This document shows positions 46,175-58,370 of a stretch of 64,000 nt of DNA, piece by piece. The stretch lies in the NCBI GenBank assembly GCA_029962745.1, contig CM057158.1, positions 2,391,558 through 2,455,557 on the forward strand, in the 5' to 3' direction. The DNA is from Echinometra lucunter (Eukaryota; Echinodermata; Echinoidea; Camarodonta; Echinometridae). Within the stretch, counting starts at the first letter, position 1. Every line of letters starts with the position of its first letter. The translations under genes and the position numbers were made by a program. The notes beneath the pieces are model-generated. The model was given only the letters and a program-made list of their open reading frames with translations, was not told where the DNA came from and searched no databases.

Positions 46175-47620
46175 TGTGGCTGAAAGTCAACAGCCATCGA
46201 TTGCATGTTGTACGAGGTGTGCCAAGTTGGATAAACAGTTTATTCTATCACATGAAAGATCCCCCAAATGGCTAAGTGGGGAGCAAATGTTAGCACTGGA
46301 AGGAACCGAAAACTTTCAGGGACAATAAGAACGTCATTCAATCGATGCTTTACAAGGAGAACGTGAGGTATGTGTGTTGGGCTTGTGTTTTTGTTGATAT
46401 TTGGAGTTGTATGTGTATTTTGACAAGCATTTGATTGATACAGTTGTTATGCTTTGTACTTTTCGAGTGTGAAGCTAGCAGAAAATGATGGTGGCATGCC
46501 AGGCAAAGCATACTATATTTCTTCAGTGAAGAATATAAAATAGATTTTGATGATCATTCTAAACACTACATCAGAAAACATTCAGAATTTTCAAAGAAAA
46601 ATTTTGTTGCCAAAGCAACTACCAGTATCATTTTCCAAGACTGATCTTTACCCTGGTAAATGTGACAAACATGGACATTTCTGGCAGCAAGCACTCTTAT
46701 TCCAGCAGACCAAATATCATATCATATGGGCAGTGAGATATTGATAAGCATCCGATGCTTTCATTTTTTTTTTCAAAATGCTTTTCCAATATATCAGAGT
46801 GAATATTTCCTGATGCCAAAACTAAATTACCTTTTCCCAAAATCAAAATCTTGGCTTTGCGATTCATACTTGTTACAATATCTTTTTTCTATAGTAACTT
46901 TTCGATATTTCTTTCTGCACTGTATTTTCTTGATAAAAGAGGACATATTCTTCTCTAAGCATCTTTACATCAAAATCAGTTGAACCAGCTCCTGCCAAAC
47001 ATTCTCTTTTTTAAAATCACATAAATGAAATGGGATTTTGTCCTGGAGACATTAATTCATAAACCAGACATTTGGCAACATCACATACCTAATCTAACAA
47101 ATTGGGATGCTTCATTTGGTAGTAAATCTAAAAAAGTTCTGAGGTTCTTGACATTTGGGTAGATATCAATGGCAAGTCTTCTAATATAGAAAATCCATGT
47201 ACTCCAAATCTGATCTTTTCTTATTGTGAAAAAAGTAATGCTGAAATTGAATTTGGAGTAGAAGCACATTTCACGGATATTGACACTGATCATTTTATGT
47301 CATAAGTCCTGAGCATTTCCTGTTCTACCACCCCACTACCGTTTATCAGTTTTTATCATGGTCCCATGCCATGTAAATTATTCCCATTTACTCATTCAAT
47401 CAGCCCCCCCCCCCCCCTCTTTCCCTATTTATCTATCTCTTTCCATCACTAGCATGCTAAATGGAGCCTGACATTTTCTTCATTTGTCAGAGTAGTTCGG
47501 CAAACCGAATATCACGTCGAAGACCCACCATTTTGCTCAATTTGACCGGATGCATTACCCCCACTTTCTTCACTTCCTGATTCTGAACAATTTTAGTTCT
47601 CTCCTTCTTCTTGATTCCTT
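46175..47620. other. Gene-free stretch
   Basis: AT-rich, with a 14-base C run (47404-47417) and a small CpG-bearing patch at about 47490-47560. No supported gene. Confidence 0.5.
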
Positions 47621-47624
47621 GTTT

Positions 47625-48072
47625 TTTATATCCCTTTCACACTGCTACAAACGGTGAACCACCCTTGATTTAACCACTGAATCACCAGTGGTTCACCAGT
47701 AAAAACTAATTTTATACTGGTAAATGGCAAGAATATTCTGATGAATTAATGTTTCCAGCTGACAAAGTGGCTGATCTGTAGCGGAAGTACATGGTGCGCT
47801 GAAAGTGAAAAATTGTGTATGATAGTAAACATAACAAGACCTTTGACATTCAATCAGCATTTCACCCGATGTTTCACTGCAAAAACCTTTCACACTAGGC
47901 TTTCACCGGTGAACCACCACTAGTTCATCAGTGTTTAACCTCAACAATGGAGGGTAAAATCTCAAAAATTTAATCTGTGCTTTCACCTGCATTCTTTCTG
48001 AGTTTCCTTTCATAGTGAGACTTTAACTGGGTGCAGCCGGAGAAAATCTCCCCTGCATGAAAGGAGTATAAC
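47625..48072. mobile_element. Probable MITE with CCTTTCA tips and CACCGGTGAACCAC motifs
   Basis: Left TATATCCCTTTCACACTGC and right GCATGAAAGGAGTATAA are approximate inverted ends. CGGTGAACCACC and GTGGTTCACC or GGTGAACCAC recur in both orientations (near 47653, 47689 and 47908), and CTTTCACACT is repeated at 47888. Boundaries are tentative. Confidence 0.45.
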
Positions 48073-48532
48073 TCTACGATGACATGATAAAGGCAAGACA
48101 ACCAGGTAAATCACACGTGACCACTATTTCTATGATGTCTTGCCTCTGGTTCCTTAAGGCTTGTTCACACTATACAACAGTAAACCACTCTGAAAATGTG
48201 GAGGCTTTTAACCTGTTGACCATCCTTTTTTAGCTCACAGGCCACAGCTGACAATTAGGATAACTTGGCTGGCCTCAGGTAGTCTTCTCCCCCCCCCCCC
48301 ACCCTACACACATAACACTCACCTGCAATTCTGCAATTTTTGAAAAAACAAACAGCAAAATCACTCATTGAAGAAAGAAATCAGGCTTACTCAGGGTGAT
48401 TTCTGAATTTGACGGACAAGTTGAGCAATGTATATTGTTATCAGTGTTATTAATGTAATAAGAGGGAATTAGAGGAGCTTTGTATCAATTGTCTACACTC
48501 TTAAAATAGTTGCTTAAATATCATTAGGTCAT

Positions 48533-48628
48533 TTAACATGATTAACCTACCAGCAGTTGTTTTTTAAAAATCCCCATATGTTTTACATAATTTTTTTTTA
48601 AACAACAGCTGGTAGGTTCATATGTTAA
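48533..48628. repeat. Inverted repeat, ~35-bp arms around an A/T spacer
   Basis: TTTAACATGATTAACCTACC and AGCAGTTGTTTTTTA face AAACAACAGCTGGTAGGTTC and ATATGTTAAAC. A few mismatches. Possibly the core of an old palindromic element. Confidence 0.6.
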
Positions 48629-48639
48629 ACATTATTAAG

Positions 48640-48735
48640 TATTATTGTAATTAAGTTCATTCTTGTATATATTTTGTATTGTTTTATCTTTGTATTTATT
48701 TCAAAGGATGTCAATTAAATGAATAAATAAATATT
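48640..48735 (+). repeat. Possible retroelement tail
   Basis: A T-rich run leads to AGGATGTCAATTAAATGAAT and then AAATAAATA. This matches the style of LINE/SINE tails (polyadenylation signal and short A-rich repeats), with no coding remnant. Confidence 0.33.
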
Positions 48736-48739
48736 CCTC

Positions 48740-50035
48740 AGATGGACAATCCATGGAAACTGATAATTTTGAAGTTTTTCAGCCTCTAAGAGCTTTTCTG
48801 TTCAGTACAAAGGAGAAAAGAAACCAAATATGCCGAAATGAAGCTGAAAAGAGATAAATATTAGGAAATGAAAGAAAAGTCCAACTGCCAAGTGAATTTG
48901 GACAAGAATTTGTCTGCATGAGTACTGGCAATCATCTGGTCATCTCTGAATGCTCAGAAGGCCACTACCAATCCATGACATTATTAAAGACTCCTCCCAG
49001 GCTCCAAATTCATTCCCAAACAGTTCTGTCTTCCTCAGCTCCGGCCACACTCCATCTCCGAACAGGCCCAATAGGAAGAACTTCCACCACTGCACTTTCT
49101 TTTTGTTATTTACTTCCTCCGACTCCACTCCATTCCCAAATTCAAAAGCCGATGGCTCTGGGGATCATCTTTCAAAACACCTTCCCTCATATCATCTCTC
49201 TTACATTTCCTCTCATCCAATTTCTGCCCTTAAAGTGCTAAAATTGAGTTAAAAGGAGAACAAGATGAAACAGAACTTCTTCATGGGTTTACAATGTTTG
49301 TGACTCTAGGCAAGAGAAAGTAGCAGTGTTAAAGAGATGCCTTCCATCTAATGGGGGGGGGGTGATCTTTCACCTACAGGGTGCAACTGGATAGAGATAT
49401 TACGAAAGCAGAGTAACTATATTTGAACAGCGTTCAGAGTGGCTTTCTCGGTGTCCTAAAAAGTAGCTAATCTCTTGGCTGAAAATATTAATTTTGTTTA
49501 TAAAGTATAGTATATACCGAAGCAGATTACTTTGTTTCATTGATGTGATCATCACTGTTACAAGTAATATCATAGTTATTATCATTATTTTTGTTTTCTA
49601 TATATCATTATATTCCACATACTAAGAATGTTGCTGCAGGATTGGTCAAAAGTGAATCACGCGATAAAGAGTAGATTCGCCATCAATCATGACCCGATTA
49701 AAAAAGTGTGTGACCTTGCAGTGAAGCAGTGATGGCAGTTTTTGTGTTTCACTGATCACTGCAGTCCATAGAGTCACAACGCGTTATCAATATTTTGGGG
49801 TACGCGCGAAATAAAAGTGTGTGACCCCTGTGTGATTTTTGCCATCATTTTTTGCCATCAATTTTTGCAATCAAATCATCTTTGCTCCTTTAGTGATGTC
49901 ACAATTAGCTTAATACACGCGAATGCAGTTAACTTCTTTTCTTTAATTAAATATTCTTTTTTTTTTCAACCAAATTCTTTCTCCTAGAAAAGAAAATATT
50001 GTGTTCTTTATTTACAGTTAAATGGTTTCAGATGT
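48740..50035. other. Mostly gene-free; CpG-bearing repeat-like patch at 49.65-49.93 kb
   Basis: Within 49650-49930, AAAAGTGTGTGACC occurs twice (near 49700 and 49815) and CTTGCAGTGAAGCAGTGA faces TCACTGATCACTGCAG as a loose hairpin; CpGs (CACGCGATA, AACGCGTTA, TACGCGCGAA) are concentrated here. It may be an unclassified MITE. The remainder is AT-rich with no gene. Confidence 0.4.
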
Positions 50036-50040
50036 GGAAT

Positions 50041-50191
50041 GTAAAGCAAATGATCACCTTCTGGTTTCAGGCAATGAGACAAACTATCACTTCCTCAGCA
50101 ATCTAGATGTACACGCTATCTTTCCTCAGCTTCGCTTCGGAAAGATAGCTACATCAAGATCACCTTACCCAACGGTGATTATTTGCTTATT
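50041..50191. mobile_element. Imperfect palindromic element, AAGCAAATGATCACC type
   Basis: Outer AAAGCAAATGATCACCTTCT faces ACGGTGATTATTTGCTTA; the inner GCTATCTTTCC/GGAAAGATAGC stem encloses a CTTCGCTTCG loop. Same architecture as 50753-50935, which has a CTTCGTCTCG loop. Confidence 0.55.
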
Positions 50192-50280
50192 ATTATGATG
50201 ATTATGATTATTATCATTATTACTACTGTTATCATTATTACTGTTATTATGCTTAATATGATTATTATAATAATTATACT
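50192..50280 (+). repeat. ATT/ATG-rich trinucleotide tract
   Basis: Degenerate TTATTATGATGATTATGATT and related triplets. Confidence 0.7.
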
Positions 50281-50752
50281 ATCACCATTACCATTAGCAC
50301 TTCAGGCTATATATACCATGGTTGCTAATGATAAGCATTTACTTGCCTTCTTGATAGCAGTCAGTCAAAATTGAACTTCAGTCCCAAGATAACATTACTT
50401 TTTTAGCATAGAGCAGAGTGTATTATCTTCTCTTCCTTTCAAATATTTACACTAAAATTAATCAGAAATCAAAAACAGAATAGTACAACCTTATTCTAAC
50501 ATTCTAGGCCTCTGATTGGTCAAAGGGACAGTCATGGAAACCACTAGCTGACTGCCAGGCATATAGTGAAAAAAAACTATTGACTGGGCATCTAGTCTAC
50601 CTCCATGTACAATACATAAGTACATGGTTTGTTACGCGCTAGCTCTAGAGAAGTAGGCCGGGTAAGATGTGCATAAGTACAATTATCTTGCGTGCGTATC
50701 TATATATTTGCGCATTGTGAAAATTTAATCATACTTTAATTTCTCTGGGATG

Positions 50753-50935
50753 CGGTATATAAAACAAATATTGACTGCTTATTTTTCGGGTCACGGTTAA
50801 AACTATAGCTCCTCAGTGATCTTGAGACTGTACTATGCCCTCCACTTCGTCTCGGGACATAGTACAGTTTCGTGATCACCTTGGGCTAAAGTTTCAACCA
50901 TGCCCCTCAAAGCAGTCACTATTTGTATAATAGCC
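50753..50935. mobile_element. Imperfect palindromic element, related to 50041-50191
   Basis: Arms match over about 80 bp: ACAAATATTGACTGCTTAT, GGTCACGGTTAAAACTATAG, GTGATC and ACTGTACTATG (50827-50837) face CATAGTACAGT (50858-50868), GATCACCTTGGGCTAAAGTT, CAACCATGCCCC and AGCAGTCACTATTTGTAT. Two related palindromes within 1 kb suggest local hopping or duplication. Confidence 0.62.
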
Positions 50936-51623
50936 CACATGTACATTTTGATGCAAGCCAGACAATGTGAGAATATATTTAACCTGTTTCATGCCAATTT
51001 TCCTTTTGCTACCAATTTTGCTACCATGCTGCACATCACCTTTAAAGTTGATGGAAATTTACAACCATCAATATTGCCTCCGTCAGCAAAAACATTTTCA
51101 TATCAAACTGGTAGACTATCTAAATTGGATTTATAGAAAAGAATGTAAATCAAAATGAATCATAACAATTTTGCTTTGATTCAAAATCCCCAATTACATT
51201 TATATACAGTCAGTTGCAGCTATAATTTTCAAACTGGATGCAACATTCAGAGCACTCTTGAGATTTAAAAGGTTTCTATGATTGTAAGTAATCCTGACTT
51301 GGAGAATTATTACATTCCTTTTGCTTTAGGGTAATGGTTTCTTGTGGATAGGATACACATTAAAAAAATAATAATACGCCCTCTCAGAGATGAAAATAGG
51401 AATAAATGTAGTGGAATGAAGATTTACCTATCCAACTTGACAAATAGGGTTGAAAGTTTATCTTTATGTAAAATGTATAACATAAAAGACACAAAATCAA
51501 CCTATGGAATATTAAGCCCATGATAACGGGGGCAGGGGTCTATGGAAAATGCATGTTTAACTGAAATCAAATTATACTCCACAGGTTAACATATAGGAAC
51601 ACAGGAAATGGTGGTGCCATAAG
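50936..51623. other. Gene-free stretch
   Basis: AT-rich, no recognisable element. Confidence 0.5.
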
Positions 51624-51627
51624 TTAA

Positions 51628-52113
51628 AGGCATTTTTTTAACACTGTTATAATTTTGAAAATACTCATTTTGATACTTGAAAATGGGATAAACATAAGGG
51701 TCATAATGTCAAAATACCAGTCTGAAATTTCAAAAGTATAATATCCACAGGAAGTATTTTTAAATATTAGAAATGTGAACCAATGTTTGAAAAATATATA
51801 AGGCTTGGTTGCACAGACTAGATGTAAGGAGTGCGCATGCATGGCTGGCTCACCAGACCGTACTGTGTGTACTGGCGTATCACGCGGAGGGAGGCAGATA
51901 ACAGGTTTTTTTCATTCGAGCAAAACGGTCTTCTTATTTATTGTCTCTGAGATGAAAAATAATAAAATTGCGTTTGCATCTTACTAACAGTTTTTCATTC
52001 CAAATTATGCTTGGTTTCAGGGTTTTTGAGTACAAATACAAGTACTCATACACATGTTTCATCTTAGTTTGATAATTCTTTAAATAGGCTGCTCACAAAG
52101 TTAGCCAATGCCT
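51628..52113 (+). mobile_element. TTAA-flanked inverted-repeat element, family A copy 3
   Basis: Flanked by TTAA (51624-51627, 52114-52117). The left end is mutated (AGGCATTTTTTTAACA); the right end GTTAGCCAATGCCT is intact. It aligns with 3467-3954 through the interior, including TTCCAAATTATG--TGGTTT and ACAAGTACTCATACACATGT. Confidence 0.8.
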
Positions 52114-52117
52114 TTAA

Positions 52118-54488
52118 TAAAAAACACAGAGAGCTCTGAATTTATAGTAATTTCCATCAACAATAGAAAGGAATCTTGGAGATCTAGGTGTAGAAAATTA
52201 AATCAAGATAGAACAGACTTGACGGAAGTAATATAAGTGGAGACCCATCATTTAATTTGGTGTTATTAACTTTATGAGACAATGATGCCTCCTGCCATAG
52301 ATCAGTAATGATTTCTTATTCACTTCAGTCCCACATGCATTCATGGATGTAATTAATTGAAAGGCAAAAGTGAAACGTAGAAATCCTCCGCGGTCTAGTT
52401 CCCCGGGTCCTTAATTTGCTGCAAATGGGTACACACCGCAGGTAAATTAGTGCATACATTGCACTGGTGATAATGTTACGACTGTCAGCATTAGAGATTT
52501 TAATCTGTGGAAGCGGTGCACGAATCCACACTCAAAGCTGTCTTTTCTTATCAAGAGAGAGAGCTGACATTAACTAATTTTCTGTACCTGAAACTAGGTC
52601 GAGCCTTACATCTTTAAATTGAAAGCAACAAACCAGCTGAAAAGTAAAGCTCAAATTACTTTGAACATGCAGGCACCTGATAACACACAAAGTGAGTTGA
52701 ACTTTGTTGAAGTATCAAACATTTATGTTGCTATAAATCTCATCAAGCTGTTTGAAAGGGGAAATGCCAAATTTTGTCTTAAAGATATGATTAAAGCTGT
52801 GCTTGATCCGACTGTTTAAGCATGTAATTCAGAAATTTTAAGATTGGAAAGGGTGAAATCTGTCTCACATTTAGACTTTCCTTTGCTCTATCTGACCTGT
52901 GATGGAAAATATACCACTAGCGAAAAAGGGGGCTAAATATGCACAAAAATACCCTAACCATTCAAATCCCAAACCACCATTGATCAAGGGGGGGAAACAG
53001 GAAATATAAAAGCATGATCGGACAAAAAATGATATGGAGGAGCAACATAATCATCACTTGAGAATGGAAATTATTCCAAATTCCCCCCAGAATAGCAATC
53101 AATCACTTCTTCACAGGGCTCCCGACCTCAATAAAAGAGACATCGACTTCTCAGAATTGTTTATAAACGGTGGTGCTCTTACTGGGATTAAGAGCTGGTA
53201 GGATGATTCAGAAATATGACAAATTGTCTGTTTAGAGCTGAGCACAAATATTTAGGTGCGATTTCCTGGAGTGAATGTTCTGGGCTGCACTTTAGAAATC
53301 CTCGAATGACATACATAAGATCATGATTTATAGAGTGCTGGAACACCAGGTTTCATTCACCCGAGAAGGTATGATGCAGCTAGCAACCAATTTGGGCATT
53401 ATAATGCAATATTCGAATCTCATAGTCCTCACATTTCATCTTATACCATTTTCATATTCAGCACCAAAAGGGAGTCTGGACCTATATAGCTACCCAACTC
53501 AACCTGCACTTAAAATTCTGCCACCTTTAGTTTTTACAGTAGCTAGACTGCATATAGCCTATCTGCTATGAGCATTTACTTTAGGCAGATCATTGTTACT
53601 TCATCACTCTAGATTATAGCTGCAACTTTCATACCAGGCAGTATAACCAGTGTGGCAATCATTCTTTAATAATTCATTACATCACCAGCAGTTCTTCTCC
53701 CATATCATTTTTACTTTATACAATCTATTAATCTCCTATATATTACTAATGAAAGTAGACACCAAACCGCTCTAACCATCAATCCCTCCAGTCTCCTTAT
53801 CCACAAGACCGTCAATCCCAAAGACCATGCAAACCCAAACCAGATGTAACCAAATCCAGTTTCAGATCCCACTGGTTATGTTTCCAAATGTTCCGAATGC
53901 CTGTGAGGAGGCGTCTTCCACTAAAATGAACCTTAAATAGAAAATCACGAGTTCCCGAAATTCAATCAGAGATGCAGCGTGGCCAGGAAGTACTTCCTTC
54001 ACGAGCTTGTGCATCCAAGGGTGTTTTTAAGGACGTAATTGATACCGGCAATGCAAAGTAAGACGACGTCCACTTTTATGCCTGAATGCCATGCACACCA
54101 TGTAAATATTCTGAGATGTGTTGGCATCAGCTTCTAGTGTTCTAGCAAACTCAACAAACAATAGCATTGGGTACTGTTCCTCTTTTTCCCTTTCCAATGG
54201 TCTAACCATGCCTTAAATCCAAAAAGATGGGTTCTTCAATCTTCCTAAAAGATGTGTTCTTCAATTCTCTTCACCTGATATCTACCAATCTTTTTCACTA
54301 TCTACCTTTTTTCCTATCTATCTATGCATCTCTACTTCAATAACTGTCTCTATACCTTTCTTTTGTCTTCCACTACCATTACCATTGTTCCTATCTTTCT
54401 GTCTCTCTCACTTACTCATTCATTTTCCATTATATTGGTTTAAAGCCCATAGGGAGTTGCCAAAGTTGTTTGTATTTGTCAAATTTCT

Positions 54489-54490
<2 letters not shown>
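52118..54490. other. Mostly gene-free; one regulatory candidate inside
   Basis: Apart from the 52.33-52.54 kb block, sequence is AT-rich. A moderately CpG-bearing block at 53930-54210 has a 60-codon minus frame (54027-54209) with no domain; it may be a conserved element. Confidence 0.45.
52330..52540. promoter_or_regulatory. Homeodomain-core block with CpGs; enhancer candidate
   Basis: ATGTAATTAATTGAAAGG, CCTTAATTTGCTGC, GGTAAATTAGTGC and TTTTAATCTGTGG lie around CpG-bearing CTCCGCGGTC and AAGCGGTGCACGAA. No repeats, no coding frame. Function inferred from composition only. Confidence 0.27.

Positions 54491-54491
<1 letters not shown>

Positions 54492-54520
<29 letters not shown>
54492..54520. 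repeat. (TA)n microsatellite
   Basis: About 14 TA units immediately 5' of the 157-bp repeat. Confidence 0.95.
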
Positions 54521-54523
<3 letters not shown>

Positions 54524-54533
54524 GCAATGGAAA

Positions 54534-54780
54534 TGCACACCTGAAAAACCACCTGAGGTCGGGACACTTGAGGTCGAGACACCTCAAGTCAACAACAGGA
54601 CTTAGAAAATTTTTGAGCAAAATAGACCCCGTACTATACTGTATAAGTGTCGGTGCGACTATTGTACTTCATGGCAACCTCAAGTCGACATGCACACCTG
54701 AAAAACCACCTGAGGTCGGGACACTTGAGGTCAAGACACCTCAAGTCGACAACGGGACTTAGAAAATTTTCGAGCAAAAT
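54534..54780 (+). repeat. 157-bp tandem repeat, about 1.6 copies, GAGGTC/GACCTC hairpins
   Basis: TGCACACCTGAAAAACCACC recurs at 54534 and 54691, offset 157. Each copy holds CCTGAGGTCGGGACACTTGA and a TTGAGGTC...ACCTCAAGTC inverted pair. A few point differences separate the copies. Confidence 0.85.
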
Positions 54781-57435
54781 AGAGTCAGTACGGGTGCCTG
54801 ATATATACCGGCCTGCATGTTATTGAACTTTATAGTAAAAAATAATCTGTATCATATCACACCTCTTTATTTTTATTTAGAATAGTTAACATTAACATTA
54901 ATTATGTTTCAATCCTTAACATTTTTCAACTCAAAGCTTGTACAGTGGATAACAGGAAGAAAAGACGCAGTTCAAAATCATATCAAAACTTTCTACCCTG
55001 CCCCATCAACTTTGATACTTTATGCTACACAGCTCTCAAGCTTTGAAGTTTAAATTCTTCCTACACATTATTATTTGAGAATGAATGCTTGCAAGGGCTT
55101 TACAAGCAGACAGCATTACAACCACAATAGCACACCAAGGGGAAAGGACACTCTTAGATGCATGGCATAAGTTCAAACTTTTTTCATCCTTACCCATCCT
55201 GAAAATGTCAGACACCACCGAATGATGATAAAAGAGGCAATAAATCAACACAAACCACTTTTTAACAATCACAGCTCTCTCTTTCCCCCATGCCCAAACT
55301 CCCCAGCGTCCCAGCCGGGATAACATTTCAGCCTTGCTGCAGTACAGAACACTCTGACATCAAACGCAAGTTTAGACCCACTCATTTCTCCAGACAATTC
55401 AACCCTCTAAAATTAAGAAACAGCCACAATCTAAATCATGGAGCTTACTTTACTTTCCAATTTTCATTTTGTTGATGAAAGTAATCTGACACAAAAAGAT
55501 GTAAAGAATGGGACACCATTTATGACAGGAAGTCAACTCTCTCTGCGGCATGGGCACCCATTCTCGTCCTTTCTGTCGGACTCAAAAGGATATTGAATAC
55601 AAGGGTAGAACTCTACATTTTAGGACCTTGACTGATAAAACCTGAAAGAACATCAATGTACAGCATATTAGGTTTATCATATTACATGATGGTATCAAGG
55701 GATGGATGTCGGCACTTTGGAGAAAGAAAAATAACTCTTTTGCTGTCTCGATGGGAATGGCATGAAGCATCCCTCCCTATCACTTTAAAGAACACTGCCC
55801 ATGTCACTGCATTGTAAAGGAAACTATCTAGAAGTTTGTGGTAAAGTCAACTGTAAGGTTTGAAAAAATCGAAATGATTCAAGAGCGATTCAACTTTGCT
55901 GAAAATCAAAAGAAATGCCTGCCGATATCATAATATGGCATATTCAAATTGGAGAAATTACATTAATTTTGTCTACATTTATAATAAAAATGATAATTGA
56001 ATATAAAGGCATTTAGAGAGCTTTTCTTTTCAGGAACATTCTTCTGTGATATTCTTGCAAACAAACAGACAAAAAGTAAAAGAAGCTTATATAAATACAA
56101 ATACTTCCCTTTTCGACAGAACTCAACCTCTTCTTAACCACATTCCAAATGATTTTCTTTTATTAGACCCTTGTAACATAACAATGCGGACAGCAGTAGA
56201 CAATAGAATTAGAATTGACTGCCTTTGACAGGGAGAATGCAAAACTTCATGGTGGGCTTAATCCAAGACTGTTCACTCTTTTGTGGAAAGAGATGGGTAA
56301 ACAGAATTATTATTGTATTAGCTGATTCACTTAAAGCCCTAGAAGTTACAGGTTAGCACATCAAATTCTCAGAAAGAACTATATCAATTAACTTTTCTCC
56401 CCTTCCTTCCTCTGGTACTCTTTTCATATCTACTACTGATTTGGCTTCATTCTAGAACACATTATTTCTGACCAGTATTCAAATTACATCCTTTCAATGG
56501 GCTTCATACTACATGAAAAGTTAGGCAAGAGCCCCCCCCCCCCCCCCCCCCCCCCCGAGACTTTAAGTTTCCTGAAATTAGCTCAAAGTAGTATCTTTGT
56601 TTTTTCTGTCATGTTCGTCATTCTGGAGAGGATACTGTTTCTTTATAAAAGAGGACAGTCTGTCCCCGAATCCACTAGGGAACATGAATTATTGCCCACT
56701 GCACACAAGGAGACGATAATTTGTTGGGATGTTTTTAAATATAAGACCATTCAGCTAAGATGGCTTGCGGCTACAGGCCTCATGATTTCAAGCTAATATC
56801 AACAACTGTTTTTTATGAAACACCTTCCCTTATAAGAGAGTTTAATGATGGTGATTTCCTCGTAATATGAGAACATTGGGCAAACATACTTCAAAAATTA
56901 ATTTCAATCTCGATGAATAAAGTCTGCTATTTTTCATTGAAACCCCAGAGGGAGGGTGACCCAATTTCGATTTTCATGGGACAATGTTCTCTCCTTATTT
57001 TTCTTCTTCTTCACCTTCACAGGAGTTCAGGACAGAAGTTAGAAATCTATTTAAGTTTGGAAAAGTCATGTTCACATGATACAGCAAGCTGCAGCCATTT
57101 ACTGCAGAGATCATTTTATTGTGATATCCTTCATATTTACGTATTTATATTCTGGAGCTATTTTGGCAGGGTACAGAATTCATAACCCACTCCTGCAATT
57201 AGTCTCTAGTGTATGTGGCTACATGAACCCTAAATCTCGCGTTCTCACATTCTTTCTCAAGCCCAAACCTTTCAAACATTTGTGTCTATGTTCATCATCC
57301 AGTTGCATTAATATAGAAGCATGAGAAGCGTTATGACGCACACATTTGAAGCTAATTTGCCAGGGCATCAACAAAAACATTTATCGCTATTTCTATGACC
57401 ATGCCCTGCAGTTACAAGCTTTCAAATTGTCACGT
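54781..57435. other. Gene-free stretch
   Basis: AT-rich. Plus-strand acceptor-like pyrimidine tract CTTCTTCTTCACCTTCACAG ends at 57022 but no downstream exon can be defined. It contains the 25-base C run at 56532-56556. Confidence 0.45.
56532..56556 (+). repeat. C25 homopolymer
   Basis: Twenty-five consecutive C, the longest of a dozen or so C/G runs in the window. The minus strand is G-quadruplex capable. Confidence 0.9.
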
Positions 57436-57441
57436 TGTATG

Positions 57442-57495
57442 CGCCAATTTGCTATTCCGCTCATTGCCTCCCTTCAAATGAATAGCAAATTGGCG
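57442..57495. repeat. Perfect 16-bp inverted repeat, 22-base loop
   Basis: CGCCAATTTGCTATTC faces GAATAGCAAATTGGCG exactly. It sits in a repeat-free, slightly CpG-bearing stretch. The stem is shorter than a typical pre-miRNA and pairing does not extend well outward. Confidence 0.75.
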
Positions 57496-57932
57496 TTGCT
57501 CTGGGCAAAACTAAATGCCGGGAAATGAGGGAGTTGTTTGATGGAAAAACATTGATGGAGCCATTCCGAGGTTAGGTACGCCCTTTCTACCCCAATTTAG
57601 AATGAGTTTGTGAAAATTCATGGTTTCATAGCTGCCAATTTCTACGGTTGAAATGTACAAATTATTGTAAGCTTTGGTTGCTGGTTTGATTTCCTACTAA
57701 TAATAACCTGAATGATGTGTAGATAAATGAAGTACACAGTTAAAGCACTAATCACACAAAAAGTGATTCTATTGTTGCAATGCACAATAATGGGTTGGTT
57801 GCAGGATGGGTTTCCACTAAAATAACTTGATTGCTGATCAATATGCTTAAAACTGTAAAATGCTTAATATTTTCATGCTCTGAGATGATGCCCTAGTTTC
57901 ACAAAGAAAGAGTTTTAGTGATGGTATGGTAT

Positions 57933-58370
57933 GTTGGCGTAACTAAACAGTTTATACACTGTAGCTCCTATCACTGGAGGAATGGGGGGGGGGGGGAGCA
58001 AAGAGGGTCAGATGTGCCTGCTTGCCTTTTGACATTCTGCAGAGTAAACAACTCCAAAAATATTTCCCTCAATTTTTTTATACCTGTAATGCACTTCAAA
58101 ATACAAAGAATCTTTTCATAATTCAATATTATGGAGTAACTAAACAGTTACAAACAGCTTCTATAGTAGTTCACATTATAACTGGAGGATTTTTCTTGTG
58201 AGGGCATGAGGGCACAAGGGGCCAGTTGAACCTCTCCCCCCCCCCCCCTTCTTTGCAACTCAAGAGGCACACCCTAATTACACAACTCCAAAATATGCCC
58301 CTTCAAACTCTTTTTTACCTCAAATGTACTTGTAAAAATCTAAGCTTTTTTCATATTTCAATATTACTTT
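57933..58370 (+). repeat. Diverged tandem duplication with opposite homopolymers
   Basis: Both units share GTAACTAAACAGTT, ATCACTGGAGGA or TAACTGGAGGA, ACAACTCCAAAA-TAT, CCT-AA-TT-TTTTACCT, and TTTCATA-TTCAATATTA. Unit 1 carries a 13-base G run (57984-57996) while unit 2 carries a 13-base C run (58236-58248) at a nearby position. Confidence 0.65.

Noticed and set aside
57022..57180. Acceptor-like CTTCTTCTTCACCTTCACAG suggesting a plus-strand exon
   Set aside because: The downstream sequence has no matching donor or convincing open frame.
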